NCBI GenBank assembly: GCA_038853715.1
Contig: JAWCJE010000011.1
Span: 1 to 59,895 of the forward strand
DNA length: 59,895 nt
DNA from: Candidatus Nezhaarchaeales archaeon
Lineage (GTDB): Archaea; Thermoproteota; Methanomethylicia; Nezhaarchaeales; JAWCJE01
Direction: 5' to 3'
Position 1 is the stretch's first letter, and each line of letters starts with the position of its first letter. This document shows positions 52,434-59,895 of this stretch, piece after piece. The notes under the pieces are model-generated. The model searched no databases. It was not told where the DNA came from and saw only the letters and a program-made list of their open reading frames with translations. Made by a program: the position numbers and the translations under genes.

Positions 52434-53671
52434 GGTTTTCAGACGTACTTCGTATGAGCTCCCCATCGCTTAAGGAGCGAAAACTAAGAGTAGCACTTAC
52501 AGCGCTAGGCATAGTTATAGGGGTAGCATCCATCATAGCCCTCATGTCCCAAGCCGAAGGGATAAGGATCGGCGTCATATCAAGCATTGAGAAGCTAAGC
52601 CCAACAACGATAATCCTAAGCCCCCGAGGCCCCCAGTTAAGGCTAAGCCAAGCAGACGTCGCTAAGGTTAGTAGTATACCGAACGTCGAAGCGGTCGTAC
52701 CCGTAGTCATGCAGAGGGTTAGAATATACGAGTCCGGAACGCCCGTAGACGTTACGCTACTAGGTATTCATCCAGCCCAGTTAAACCTCTTACTCGGCGA
52801 AGTAAAAATGGTGGAAGGCACGATATATTCAGCCTCAGGCTATACGCAGGCCGTTATAGGCTATAACGTAGCCTACCCTTCAAGTGGAGGAACAGAGGTT
52901 AAAGTAGGCCAGCCCCTCATAGTTGAATGGATTACATCGAGACAGCAAACTAGGTTAACACTACAAGTAACCGGCATACTAAGAAGGTACGGCGCGTCAC
53001 CCGTAGTTTCAATAGATGACGCCGTCCTCACCCCTCTAGAAGGATCCATGAAGCTATTCAATAAAAACTACTACGACCTGCTACTAGTTAAAGCGGTAGA
53101 CGTAGACTCCGTAGACTCGGTTACTGAGATGTTGGAGGCCATGTACGGTGGTAGCGCGCGAATAATAGCCATAAAGCAGGTAAGTGAAACAGTAGGAAAC
53201 GTAATTAATCAGTTCGGGGTCTTCATAGGGAGCATAGCTGCCATCTCGTTAACCGTAGCGGGGCTTGGAATAGTAAACATAATGACGGTGTCAGTCCTCG
53301 AAAGAACCAAGGAGATAGGAGTCCTTAAAGCGGTAGGCTTTAAGGATAGACACATCTTACTCTTAATACTCTCCGAAGCCTTAATCATAGGCTGCTTGGG
53401 AGGCGTAGTCGGCGTAGCTTCGGGCGTAGGCGTATCCTACATTACGCCCTACCTACTAGGAACCATATTCACGCCGTCAGTAAGCGCGCAAAGACTCCGA
53501 ACGGCAGCTTTAACCCCTGGATCTATGCAACTCTCATACACGCCGATGGTAAGCCCCAGCCTCATCACGTTATCCTTCGCGATAGCCTTAACCATAAGCT
53601 TAGCCGCCGGCATATATCCAGCGTGGCGTGCCGCTAAAATGGACCCGATTAAAGCGCTTAAACACGAATGA
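52430..53671 (+). CDS. MacB/FtsX-like ABC permease
   Basis: The 413-residue protein has the MacB architecture: a first membrane span (ALTALGIVIGVASIIALMSQ, residues about 20-40), a large external domain (about 45-270), and three C-terminal spans near residues 275-300, 315-345 and 375-400. The FtsX-like region has the GVLKAVGFKDRHI motif. It would partner the ATPase at 49429. The start is TTG 52430, with AGGAGG nine bases before it; it overlaps the preceding gene by four bases. Confidence 0.9.
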   Translation: MRFSDVLRMSSPSLKERKLRVALTALGIVIGVASIIALMSQAEGIRIGVISSIEKLSPTTIILSPRGPQLRLSQADVAKVSSIPNVEAVVPVVMQRVRIYESGTPVDVTLLGIHPAQLNLLLGEVKMVEGTIYSASGYTQAVIGYNVAYPSSGGTEVKVGQPLIVEWITSRQQTRLTLQVTGILRRYGASPVVSIDDAVLTPLEGSMKLFNKNYYDLLLVKAVDVDSVDSVTEMLEAMYGGSARIIAIKQVSETVGNVINQFGVFIGSIAAISLTVAGLGIVNIMTVSVLERTKEIGVLKAVGFKDRHILLLILSEALIIGCLGGVVGVASGVGVSYITPYLLGTIFTPSVSAQRLRTAALTPGSMQLSYTPMVSPSLITLSFAIALTISLAAGIYPAWRAAKMDPIKALKHE

Positions 53672-54264
53672 CCCTCGATATCGGAAGTAGCGTTTCTTAA
53701 CTGTTATTTTAATGGAGAATTGAAAAAATTCCGTACGGATGTTATGTTCATGCCTTCAGCCCTCCATTTTTAAGGGAGGGAAAACCAGATTTAAACATAC
53801 TTCCGTACTTCAAGTTCTAATTCTACTACCACTTGGAAGATGCCATTTTACCCTATGATCCTTCTAAAACCTATTGATACCCCGATAAACATTAGGTTTT
53901 AAGTTAAGCATGGATACGTATTGATTCCATACTTAACTCTTAAGCTTCATAGCCCTCACCTCTTTCATAGGAATACGAGAGCGAATCACTTCTTGAATTA
54001 GAAGACCCATAAGTAACGTACTAATCTTTCGGATAGAAACGCGCGTTTTTAGAATGAACCTGTCGCAAAAATCTTAACGAATGCTTAACCAGTCAACTTA
54101 AGTGATGGAGTTTTGCAACGGCCTCAATAAAAACTTTAAGGCATATTTACGCGCTAAGTTTTTGAAACGCTGCTCTGACGTCAACTACCGCTTCTAAATC
54201 CGATTTTAGGAGCCTATTCCTTCGTCAATACACTTATATAAAACTACTTATTTGAGTATTAACG
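53672..54264. other. intergenic region with a copy of a dispersed inverted-repeat element
   Basis: No gene is seen in these 593 bases. A 56-base inverted-repeat element (54063-54118) has a second copy at 58525-58579. The A+T-rich sequence just before 54265 holds CTTATATAAAAC (about 54232-54243), a TATA box for the next gene. Confidence 0.4.
54063..54118. repeat. dispersed 55-bp inverted-repeat element, copy 1
   Basis: TCGCAAAAATCT and GGAGTTTTGCAA are the ends, about 9 of 12 complementary. The copy at 58525-58579 is about 75 percent identical. On the minus strand the copy can be read as a protein-like stretch, so an old transposase piece is also possible. Confidence 0.45.
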
Positions 54265-54996
54265 ATGGAAACTCTTTCGAAAGAAGAGAAGTTAAAACTG
54301 CTAAAGACTTTAGAAGAAGATCTGGAATTTAGATACGCAATAGCAGGTTTAATCGGGATCTCCGAAGTATTGAGGAGACTAGATGGACTTGAAGAAAGCC
54401 AAAACAGATTATGGGAAAGCCAAAAGAAACTATGGGAAAACCAAAATAAGCTATGGGAAAGCCAAAAGAAACTATGGGAAAACCAAAATAAGCTATGGGA
54501 AAACCAAAATAAGCTATGGGAAAACCAAAATAAGCTATTAGAGGAAATCAAAAATTTAAGGGAAGGGCAAGATAGGTTGTGGAGAGAGGTTTTATCACTG
54601 AAGGTGGCCGTTGGATCCCTAGGGAGGAGGTGGGGTTTAGATTTAGAGAAGACCGTCTTAGAGATATATAGATATGCCCTTGAGGAAAGAGGTATTGAAC
54701 CTGGGAGGGTTGAGAAGTTTACGTACGTGGACGTAGACGGCAGGTACTACAGGAAGGGGGCGAGATTAGAATTAGACGTATACGTCCACGACGAGAAAAT
54801 CTACTTCATAGAGGTAAAATCTCACGGCGAAGTCGAAGACGTAGAATGGTTTAAGGAGAAATCAGGCATCGTAAAGAAGATAATTGGAAAGGAACCAGAG
54901 AAGCTAATATTCATAGCGGTAAACATGGATAAAGAAGCCATGGAGAGAGCCAAACAATTAGAGATAGACCCAATTTATGGAGCTATAATCGAATAA
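54265..54996 (+). CDS. coiled-coil protein with PD-(D/E)XK nuclease-like domain
   Basis: The 243-residue protein has an N-terminal helix (EEDLEFRYAIAGLIGISEVL), a coiled coil made of seven near-identical heptads (SQKKLWE, NQNKLWE; residues about 45-93) and a C-terminal PD-(D/E)XK-like domain. The nuclease motif is visible as ELDVYVHDEKIYFIEVKSHG, with Asp, Glu and Lys in the expected order. It belongs to the archaeal family often labelled DUF3782. The heptads are encoded by 21-base tandem repeats. Role is unknown; defence or DNA repair are both possible. A TATA box lies just upstream. Confidence 0.78.
   Translation: METLSKEEKLKLLKTLEEDLEFRYAIAGLIGISEVLRRLDGLEESQNRLWESQKKLWENQNKLWESQKKLWENQNKLWENQNKLWENQNKLLEEIKNLREGQDRLWREVLSLKVAVGSLGRRWGLDLEKTVLEIYRYALEERGIEPGRVEKFTYVDVDGRYYRKGARLELDVYVHDEKIYFIEVKSHGEVEDVEWFKEKSGIVKKIIGKEPEKLIFIAVNMDKEAMERAKQLEIDPIYGAIIE
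54397..54543 (+). repeat. 21-base in-frame tandem repeat (7 units)
   Basis: Seven units of 21 bases, related to CTATGGGAAAACCAAAATAAG, encode the heptads of the coiled coil. Units differ by a few bases, with alternating AGCCAAAAGAAA and AACCAAAATAAG. Slippage could change the number of heptads without breaking the frame. Confidence 0.85.
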
Positions 54997-55149
54997 TCAC
55001 GTGAAACCCCTAACCCGCATATTCTCAAAAGTCATATTGCTACGGCCGATAGTAAAGGTAACCTCAAGCTACAAGAACAAAATAATAAAGTTCATAAGTC
55101 CAACCTCAACCATACATATCAAACCGGGGATGTAGCAACTTAAGAATTT

Positions 55150-55340
55150 TAACCTCGTTTCATAGACTTTAATGGTGTTAGAAACCAGCATAAAATCATA
55201 GTCCTCTTCTTAAGAGGAAGACGAAAGCAAGAGCTAGCGGACTATGTCTAAATCTCACGGCAATACACCATTAACCTTAAGTTGCCGCGCCTCAAACGAA
55301 TACTGAAAGGGGGCATCCGCTACTCTACACGGATGCAATA
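55150..55340 (+). pseudogene. possible TnpB/OrfB-type transposase remnant
   Basis: One frame reads RFIDFNGVRNQHKIIVLFLR then GRRKQELADYV, a stop, and ISRQYTINLKL. This pattern looks like the middle of IS200/IS605 OrfB proteins, but a stop and missing ends show that it is decayed. It is based on a weak resemblance only. Confidence 0.35.
55313..55336. other. perfect hairpin in the gap before the RHH-zinc-finger gene
   Basis: GCATCCG (55313-55319) and CGGATGC (55330-55336) are perfectly complementary around a 10-base loop. A second dyad, TCCTCTT-CTT-AAGAGGA, is about 55201-55217. They may be terminators or insertion-sequence ends. The remainder of 54997-55528 has no intact gene. Confidence 0.35.
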
Positions 55341-55528
55341 AAAGCCAAAACCTCCCAACTTTAGTCGTGGAAAGAGTTAAAGTAGTAGGAGTTCTGCCTC
55401 CCTAAGTTTAGGTAGGTTTTCGTTCATCTACTTCCTCGTCCTCAGCCAAAAGAAGCCTGTTTTAACCCCTCCGGCTTTTTATTTTGAAGAGCCATACTGA
55501 GGCTTTTCCATGCGTTACTTTAAGCGCG

Positions 55529-56107
55529 CTACCTATGTTGGATGAAGGCGTGCCTTACGATGTCGCGCCTTAAACGGGCTTTAAAATCGCAGGCCGGACA
55601 CTTAAAGCAGCCGTCAGGTAGCTGTACGATCTCCTTAAGCCTAGGCTTATTTCGCTCATTAATCAACACGTACTCAGGCTCAGGCAGGGAATCATTAATT
55701 AGCTCGGCCAGTAGCTTAGCCTTACGTTCACGCTCAGACATCAGCCTCATAAGCGCCTCCCACTCACATGGATCGTCAACGCCCTTAAGGTAGCACTGTA
55801 AGCGATCCATATCCTTAGGCAGGGACTTACCTAGAAACGGCCCCGACTTCAATAGTTCAACTTGGAGCTTCACCATCCCCTTAAGGTCGCCCACATAACG
55901 CTTAAGCAGTAAATCCGTTAATAGCTCCCTAGCCCTACCGTCACATCCGTTAAGGATTGACTCCAAGCCGCGGTTAAGAGTTAAGCGCAGTAAATCGCTG
56001 AAGGTAGTGTTAAACTCGCTGGCAAGCTCCTTAAGCCTATCCACCAAGCCTCCGTTAAGCCTAACGCTAACAAGCCTAAGAACCACCATACCACCACGCG
56101 TAATCAT
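55529..56107 (-). CDS. RHH protein with C-terminal C2H2-like zinc finger
   Basis: The 192-residue protein has a ribbon-helix-helix-like N-terminus (VRLNGGLVDRLKELASEFNT, then FSDLLRLTLNRGL), a helical middle with a Glu/Arg-rich segment, and a C-terminal zinc finger CFKCPACDFKARLRRDIVRH followed by AFIQHR. The finger has C-x2-C then His pairs, as in archaeal C2H2 proteins. Two DNA-binding elements in one protein suggest a transcription regulator. The start may be the ATG at 56089 (codon 7), not 56107. It stands alone. Confidence 0.72.
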   Translation of the reverse strand: MITRGGMVVLRLVSVRLNGGLVDRLKELASEFNTTFSDLLRLTLNRGLESILNGCDGRARELLTDLLLKRYVGDLKGMVKLQVELLKSGPFLGKSLPKDMDRLQCYLKGVDDPCEWEALMRLMSERERKAKLLAELINDSLPEPEYVLINERNKPRLKEIVQLPDGCFKCPACDFKARLRRDIVRHAFIQHR

Positions 56108-56470
56108 TAAGCGAGGCGAACGCCCCCGTAGCCTAAAGGGAAACGGGCTTTAAGAGGTCAGCACTTAATGGTTGAAACCGTAAAACCGCGTAGGGTTAAG
56201 ACCGCTAATAACTTAACGTTTTAAACCAAGGAACCGCCTGATAACGTCTTAATTAGGCCCATACCGTTAGCGAAAGCCCCACGTAGAACGTTAAACCCCG
56301 CCTACGTTAGCCCAACGGCCTCAACGTTTAAATGGTTAGACTTAAAGCCCTCAATAGCGGAGGGTTACCCGGCTACGTGGAATCAGTAAACGAAAAATGA
56401 AGCCATAGCCTCATGATTAACAACGTGCCTTACGGTTATTAAGGGGTTTATCGCAGTTTAAAGCTTTTCT
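56108..56470. other. gene-free region
   Basis: I see no open frame with coding character and no repeat in these 363 bases. The sequence is GC-balanced, and part of it (56280-56400) has Pro- and Ala-like codon runs in no consistent frame. Confidence 0.3.
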
Positions 56471-57385
56471 TTAAGTCGTTAATGATCTTCCGTAAACGAG
56501 TCTTACTTCATGTTTTTCTGCTTGCTCCTTTAAGTACTTTATTACTTGTTCGGGTGCGTTTCCTATTGCTAATATTTTTAGTTTAGCTTTTCTACCAGTG
56601 ACTTTTTCAGCTATCTCCACTCTTTTTAGGAGTTTTTCCAGTTCCCTCTTGGCTTCATCCACGTCGCCTATGTAAAGCGTAACTTCACCAACTGTTAGAG
56701 GATCATCGTAGAAAATATTTACCTGATAAGCTTCACCTTGATATATCAATGTTCTTCCACCTACTTCAACCACGGGGAAACCAGCATCCTCCAACATCAA
56801 CTTAACAAACGAAGCCGCGTAATGCTCAAAAGTAACACCTAAAGCCCTACCCATACTTTCAAAGGAAACCCTAAGCTTCAACAGCTCCCTACTAAACCTT
56901 AACTGCTCCTCCCTTAACCCTTTAACCTCCTCCCATAGCTTATTCTGATTCTCCCAAAGCCTTACTTGCTCCTCCCTTAACCCCTTAACCTCCTCCCAAA
57001 GCCTATTTACGCTATCCCAAAGCTTATTCTGCCCTTCACGAAGTACTTTAACCTCCTCCCATAGCTTATTCTGATTCTCCCATAGCTTATTTACGCTATC
57101 CCAAAGCTTATTCTGCCCTTCACGTAGGGCTTTAACCTCCTCCCATAGCTTATTCTGATTCTCCCAAAGCCTTACTTGCTCCTCCCTTAACCCTTTAACC
57201 TCCTCCCATAGCTTATTTACGCTATCCCAAAGCTTATCTAGGCTTGCTTCTATCCTATCAAGCCTCTTCAATACTTCAAGTATGCCGAGCCTACCAGCTA
57301 CAGCGTAACGAAACTCTACGTCAACCTCCAATAACTCTAAAAGCTTCGATTTAAGCTCACCAAGCTCCAAACCCGAAAGCCCCAT
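56471..57385 (-). CDS. long coiled-coil protein, nuclease domain apparently degenerate
   Basis: The 304-residue protein is a relative of the one at 54265: ELGELKSKLLELLEVDVEF, a coiled coil with repeated LWENQNKLWEEVKGLREEQ-like heptads (residues about 45-168), and a C-terminal domain. In the C-terminal domain the expected Glu-x-Lys triplet is replaced by GEVTLYIGD (near residue 233), so the catalytic lysine appears to be missing. It may be a non-catalytic partner of the active protein. A pair of A+T-rich runs before the start (57395-57415) is the likely promoter. Confidence 0.75.
   Translation of the reverse strand: MGLSGLELGELKSKLLELLEVDVEFRYAVAGRLGILEVLKRLDRIEASLDKLWDSVNKLWEEVKGLREEQVRLWENQNKLWEEVKALREGQNKLWDSVNKLWENQNKLWEEVKVLREGQNKLWDSVNRLWEEVKGLREEQVRLWENQNKLWEEVKGLREEQLRFSRELLKLRVSFESMGRALGVTFEHYAASFVKLMLEDAGFPVVEVGGRTLIYQGEAYQVNIFYDDPLTVGEVTLYIGDVDEAKRELEKLLKRVEIAEKVTGRKAKLKILAIGNAPEQVIKYLKEQAEKHEVRLVYGRSLTT
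56921..57193 (-). repeat. in-frame long repeats of the coiled coil
   Basis: Bases 56921-56983 are identical to 57131-57193, 210 bases apart, which is ten heptads. Shorter repeats of the LWDSVNKLWE and LREGQNK units lie between. The pattern suggests expansion by unequal recombination within the coiled coil. Confidence 0.8.
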
Positions 57386-57508
57386 GTAAACCTACATTAA
57401 AAAAATAAAAACTTTACTCAACCCCACCTTTAAATGTAGCAACTTAAACCGTTGAAAATGGTAATAATGCCTCCGTTTTCCACCAGAGTTTCCCAGTAGA
57501 AGTATAGG

Positions 57509-57649
57509 TTGACCTTGGCGACGACACCTCCACCTAAACCCATAGAGGAGATAGAGAAGGAGATTAAAGCTGAGGAGGCTAAGGCCGAGGTTAAAACTGA
57601 GGCCACACCGACAGAAAAGCCTTCTTCAGAGGGGAAGGAATCTAAGTAG
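57509..57649 (+). CDS. 46-residue charged peptide, possible gene
   Basis: A TTG at 57509 opens a frame of 46 codons to TAG 57647-57649. It encodes a Thr/Pro-rich N-terminus (LATTPPPKPIEEIEKEIK) and then a Glu/Lys/Ala-rich low-complexity tail. No good ribosome-binding site or domain is seen. It is convergent with the DUF488 gene, with stops 14 bases apart. It may be a real small protein or chance coding. Confidence 0.35.
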   Translation: MTLATTPPPKPIEEIEKEIKAEEAKAEVKTEATPTEKPSSEGKESK

Positions 57650-57663
57650 TTAACGTTGACTTC

Positions 57664-58062
57664 CTACCTTAATATGTGTGAAACTTCGACGCCTTCACGT
57701 TGAAGGGCTCTACTGATGAAGCGCCGATGGCAACCCCTAGGGCTTACCTCTAAACATAGAAGACATACCCTTTTTTCCGAAATTAGCTTAAGGAGCGTTT
57801 TTAAGCCCTGCTTAAAGGCTTCGGTTTTCATGTAGTTACCGTAGCCACCCTTACGGTAACCACCAAGCGTTTCACCCATCCATACGTAGTTAATACCGGC
57901 TTCCTTAAGCCATTCCTCCATGCTTTCACGTTTAAAGTCTTTAAGCTTTGACGTTGGCCACCTCCTAACGTCAACCACTACTTCAATCCTACTCGCCTTA
58001 AGCATATTAAGGAGCTGCTCCTTAGACCGTGAACCATACCCTATGGTCCAAACCCGAGCCAT
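57664..58062 (-). CDS. DUF488 family protein
   Basis: The 132-residue protein begins with VWTIGYGSRSKEQLLNML and has DVRRWPTSKLKDFKRESM near residue 31, both typical of DUF488. Conserved cysteines are in CLLCLEVSPRGCHRRF near the C-terminus. Members are widespread, and their function is unclear; some are linked to nucleic-acid or stress functions. It has no fused partner and stands alone. Length fits the family. Confidence 0.85.
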   Translation of the reverse strand: MARVWTIGYGSRSKEQLLNMLKASRIEVVVDVRRWPTSKLKDFKRESMEEWLKEAGINYVWMGETLGGYRKGGYGNYMKTEAFKQGLKTLLKLISEKRVCLLCLEVSPRGCHRRFISRALQREGVEVSHILR

Positions 58063-58256
58063 ACCTACTTCCCCCTAGGCAGCGAGGATCCTGCTTAACC
58101 TTAACGTATAAATAACGCTTTAACCCCTCTAACCTAAGCAAGGCAACCCACTTAAAGCTGTTAAACGCGTCCTCAAATATCGTCCTTAACGTCCTCAAAA
58201 CGGCTATAAACCCATTCTACTAGGTTTAAGGGGCTTTCGGAGGCAACGTAAAAAAG

Positions 58257-58490
58257 CTAAAGTAAAGCTCCACGCATTAAGGGTTTCATGGCTATGTTCC
58301 AGGCGGCAGGCAGATGTTTATCCGCTTGGAGGCTACATTTCCTGCATCTAAAGACATACCCATTCAGCTTATTCGATTCGCAACATGTTGGACACGTCTT
58401 AGAAGTATTCCTAGCATCAACAATCCCATGTTTAAAACCGCGCTCCATGGCTTTATAGGCAACGTAGAACCGTATTCCCCTAAACAACAT
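58257..58490 (-). pseudogene. TnpB (IS200/IS605 OrfB) C-terminal fragment
   Basis: The frame gives a TnpB C-terminal zinc finger: NTSKTCPTC, then NKLNGYVFRCRKCSLQADKH and AAWNIA, the RuvC-III/zinc-ribbon end of TnpB/IS605 OrfB. The preceding YVAYKAMERGFKHGIVDAR has the usual segment before it. The N-terminal two thirds are missing, so it is an inactive fragment. A GG-rich or terminal sequence expected of the element end was not seen. Immediately upstream is a copy of the 55-bp inverted-repeat element. Confidence 0.8.
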
Positions 58491-58524
58491 ACTATAAAGT
58501 CACCCATCCTCCAGATAGAGGCTG

Positions 58525-58579
58525 TTACAAAACTCTTAACGAACGCTTTACTAGTTAACTGGGTAATAGAGTTTTGCAA
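58525..58579. repeat. dispersed 55-bp inverted-repeat element, copy 2
   Basis: Ends TTACAAAACTCT and AGAGTTTTGCAA are complementary in 11 of 12 positions. A diverged copy is at 54063-54118. The minus-strand reading LQNSITQLTSKAFVKSFV is protein-like and continues into LQNSIT-like codons in the other copy after one shift. Confidence 0.5.
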
Positions 58580-58612
58580 TAAGCTCATAATGTAAGCTAG
58601 TGAAACCTGCAA

Positions 58613-59148
58613 GGCTCAATATTGATAAGGACTTTCACCACCCTTTCTTCGTAAACGAGGAGGTACTAAGGGTTAAGGCTTCAAGAAGCCCCTCCACCCT
58701 TAATTGAATCATCTAAACAGCATCCTACACGCGTTATTACCAGCAGCATTCCCTTTAAACATAAATACTACTTAAGGATACTACTTAAAGGCTTCTAGAA
58801 AGCTTAAGAAGAAAAAGACGAAGAAGCAAAACCCAAGACGAGTAAAACTGTATACACCTGAACACTAAGACTAATCACCCCTCCTAACCACGCTTAAACA
58901 TAGCTAAACACCACAAGCGCTTAAACACCTCAAAAAGCTAAAACCCTTAAACACCGCGAAAAAGCCACCACACCCACCACTCCTCCTACAACTACCAACA
59001 CCCCCGTATCACAACAGCCCCGAACAAACTTAAAGCCGCAATACACAAATCATATACACATATGTATACAAATGAAGTCAATAGGGTTAAATACCCAAAA
59101 CACTACACACTCTAACCAAACCCTAAAAACAACCGTGAGTGATACAAC
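58613..59148. other. G-poor, A/C-rich tract before the surface protein gene
   Basis: From about 58850 to 59148 the plus strand is very rich in A and C and poor in G, with runs such as CCACCACACCCACCACTCC and CAACTACCAACACCCCC. The bias continues into the signal-peptide codons of the gene at 59149. The TATA candidate ATATACACATATGTATAC is about 59051-59068. The sequence could be an unstructured leader of a highly expressed mRNA. Confidence 0.5.
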
Positions 59149-59895
59149 ATGCATAAAAAAATATTCACACTACTAGTAATACTAACCCTACTAACACCAA
59201 CACTAGCAGTAACCATACCACAAGTAAAAGCACAGGAAGTAACCATAGAAACATCATCCAATACCTTTAACAAGTACGGCGTCATAGAGATAAGGATAAA
59301 CACCCCAACGACTTGGACGTACCAGAACTTAACGTTAAGGGTTTTAGATGCCAACTTTAACCCCGTTAGGGTGTGGGACTATTTCGGTGATGAGATAGAT
59401 TATGCCAACAGGAAGTTTGGCGCCACGCGGATGGCTGCAGGCATTTACATAGCCTACCTTGGGGGTAATGCTACCGTATGCACGCAGGTTAGATATCCAA
59501 AGGTTGCCTTAGACTGGGATATTACTCCTGCGTCTAGAGACGTCAACTTCGCGAAGCTTCCATGGGTAACCGGCGATGAGAGGTCCTTCTACATCGAGTG
59601 CTTGGAGGCAGGTGTAACTAAGCTTGTAGATTATAAGAACGTTACGTTAACCGTTGCTACCGACCGTGCCGCGTACCCTCTTAATGCTACTTTAAAATTA
59701 ATCATTACGGACCCCGACTATAACGGGGATCCAACCAGCATTAATAGAACGGCTACCACGTGGTTTTACCTTAACTACACTAAGGTAACGAGGACTGCAA
59801 CAGGTCAGACATGGGAGCTTACTTGGCAAGCAACGGGTAACAGTACAACGCTTGACAGAGTTTTCGGTTATCCAGGATCCAGATACTTAACCATA
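59149..59895 (+). CDS. secreted S-layer-like protein, truncated by the window end
   Basis: A frame from ATG 59149 stays open for 249 codons to the window edge. Residues 1-30 form a Sec-type signal peptide: MHKKIFTLLVILTLL, then TPTLAVTIPQVKAQE with a likely cleavage after KAQ or nearby. The mature part is beta-rich with many N-x-S/T sites (for example GNAT, KNVTL, NRTAT, NYTK, GNSTT), which suggests heavy glycosylation. Composition matches archaeal S-layer or surface proteins. GTGAGTGAT lies 5 bases before the ATG. The rest of the gene is beyond this window. Confidence 0.85.
   Translation, partial: MHKKIFTLLVILTLLTPTLAVTIPQVKAQEVTIETSSNTFNKYGVIEIRINTPTTWTYQNLTLRVLDANFNPVRVWDYFGDEIDYANRKFGATRMAAGIYIAYLGGNATVCTQVRYPKVALDWDITPASRDVNFAKLPWVTGDERSFYIECLEAGVTKLVDYKNVTLTVATDRAAYPLNATLKLIITDPDYNGDPTSINRTATTWFYLNYTKVTRTATGQTWELTWQATGNSTTLDRVFGYPGSRYLTI

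Noticed and set aside
26095-57515. 15-base match AGAAGTATAGGTTGA at about 26102 and 57498
   Set aside because: A single 15-base match is close to what chance gives in 60 kb, and the flanks differ.
1-59895. CRISPR array
   Set aside because: No regularly spaced direct repeats of CRISPR type were seen. The tandem repeats at 54397-54543 are in frame with a protein coiled coil.

Overview
The window is chromosomal DNA of an archaeon, most likely from the TACK/Thermoproteota side and probably an anaerobic thermophile. The evidence is a CdvA/CdvB/CdvC (ESCRT-III) cell-division operon, a PAC2-type proteasome-assembly protein, KaiC-family ATPases, a tungsten-type aldehyde ferredoxin oxidoreductase, an M42 peptidase, a fused ThiD-ThiN protein, a tRNA-Val with archaeal features, TATA-box promoters, and frequent GTG/TTG starts with GGAGGTGAT-like ribosome-binding sites. 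The exact lineage cannot be fixed from the sequence alone.

Layout. About 0-29 kb is a compact metabolic region. Branched-chain amino acid biosynthesis is scattered through it (leuC, ilvD, ilvC, ilvN-ilvB). hisIE and hisF form a small histidine block. A minus-strand cluster (8.3-15.3 kb) combines a TAXI-type TRAP transporter, a DUF1850 protein, a class III aminotransferase, a beta-keto acid cleavage enzyme (Kce/BKACE) and a 2,4-diaminopentanoate-dehydrogenase-like enzyme; it looks like uptake and fermentation of an amino acid or diamino acid. A plus-strand cluster (17.3-20.2 kb) holds a MoaD-like protein, a 49-residue zinc ribbon, the aldehyde oxidoreductase and its four-cluster ferredoxin. 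Then come tsaC, lplA, deoC, an M42 peptidase and tRNA-Val(UAC), with a frameshifted LAGLIDADG homing endonuclease beside the tRNA.

About 30-41 kb holds an anion-type ABC transporter with a duplicated permease and no binding protein, a plasma-membrane-type proton ATPase, ThiD-ThiN, two KaiC-like ATPases (one fused to a multi-span membrane domain), a small winged-helix protein and a standalone LigD-type phosphoesterase. About 41.5-45.3 kb is the division operon, read on the minus strand: an RHH-like coiled-coil protein, a second ESCRT-III paralog, CdvA, CdvB with a C-terminal winged helix, and CdvC. The two ESCRT-III paralogs share a 108-base stretch that is identical at the DNA level.

From 45.5 kb onward the region is accessory: RHH-like regulator genes, a MacB/LolD-type ABC operon with a large COG1361-like surface protein, coiled-coil PD-(D/E)XK-like proteins with in-frame minisatellites, transposase fragments, decayed genes, and small inverted-repeat elements. 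The window ends inside a secreted, S-layer-like protein that is preceded by a long G-poor, A/C-rich tract.

The most rewarding leads are the coupled RHH-coiled-coil gene of the division operon, the 108-base identity between the ESCRT-III paralogs, a predicted three-way-junction element between ilvD and the PAC2 gene, the zinc-ribbon mini-protein ending in Gly-Gly beside a MoaD ending in Gly-Gly-Arg, the Kce/TAXI catabolic cluster, and a 102-bp MITE-like element with flanking 7-bp direct repeats.
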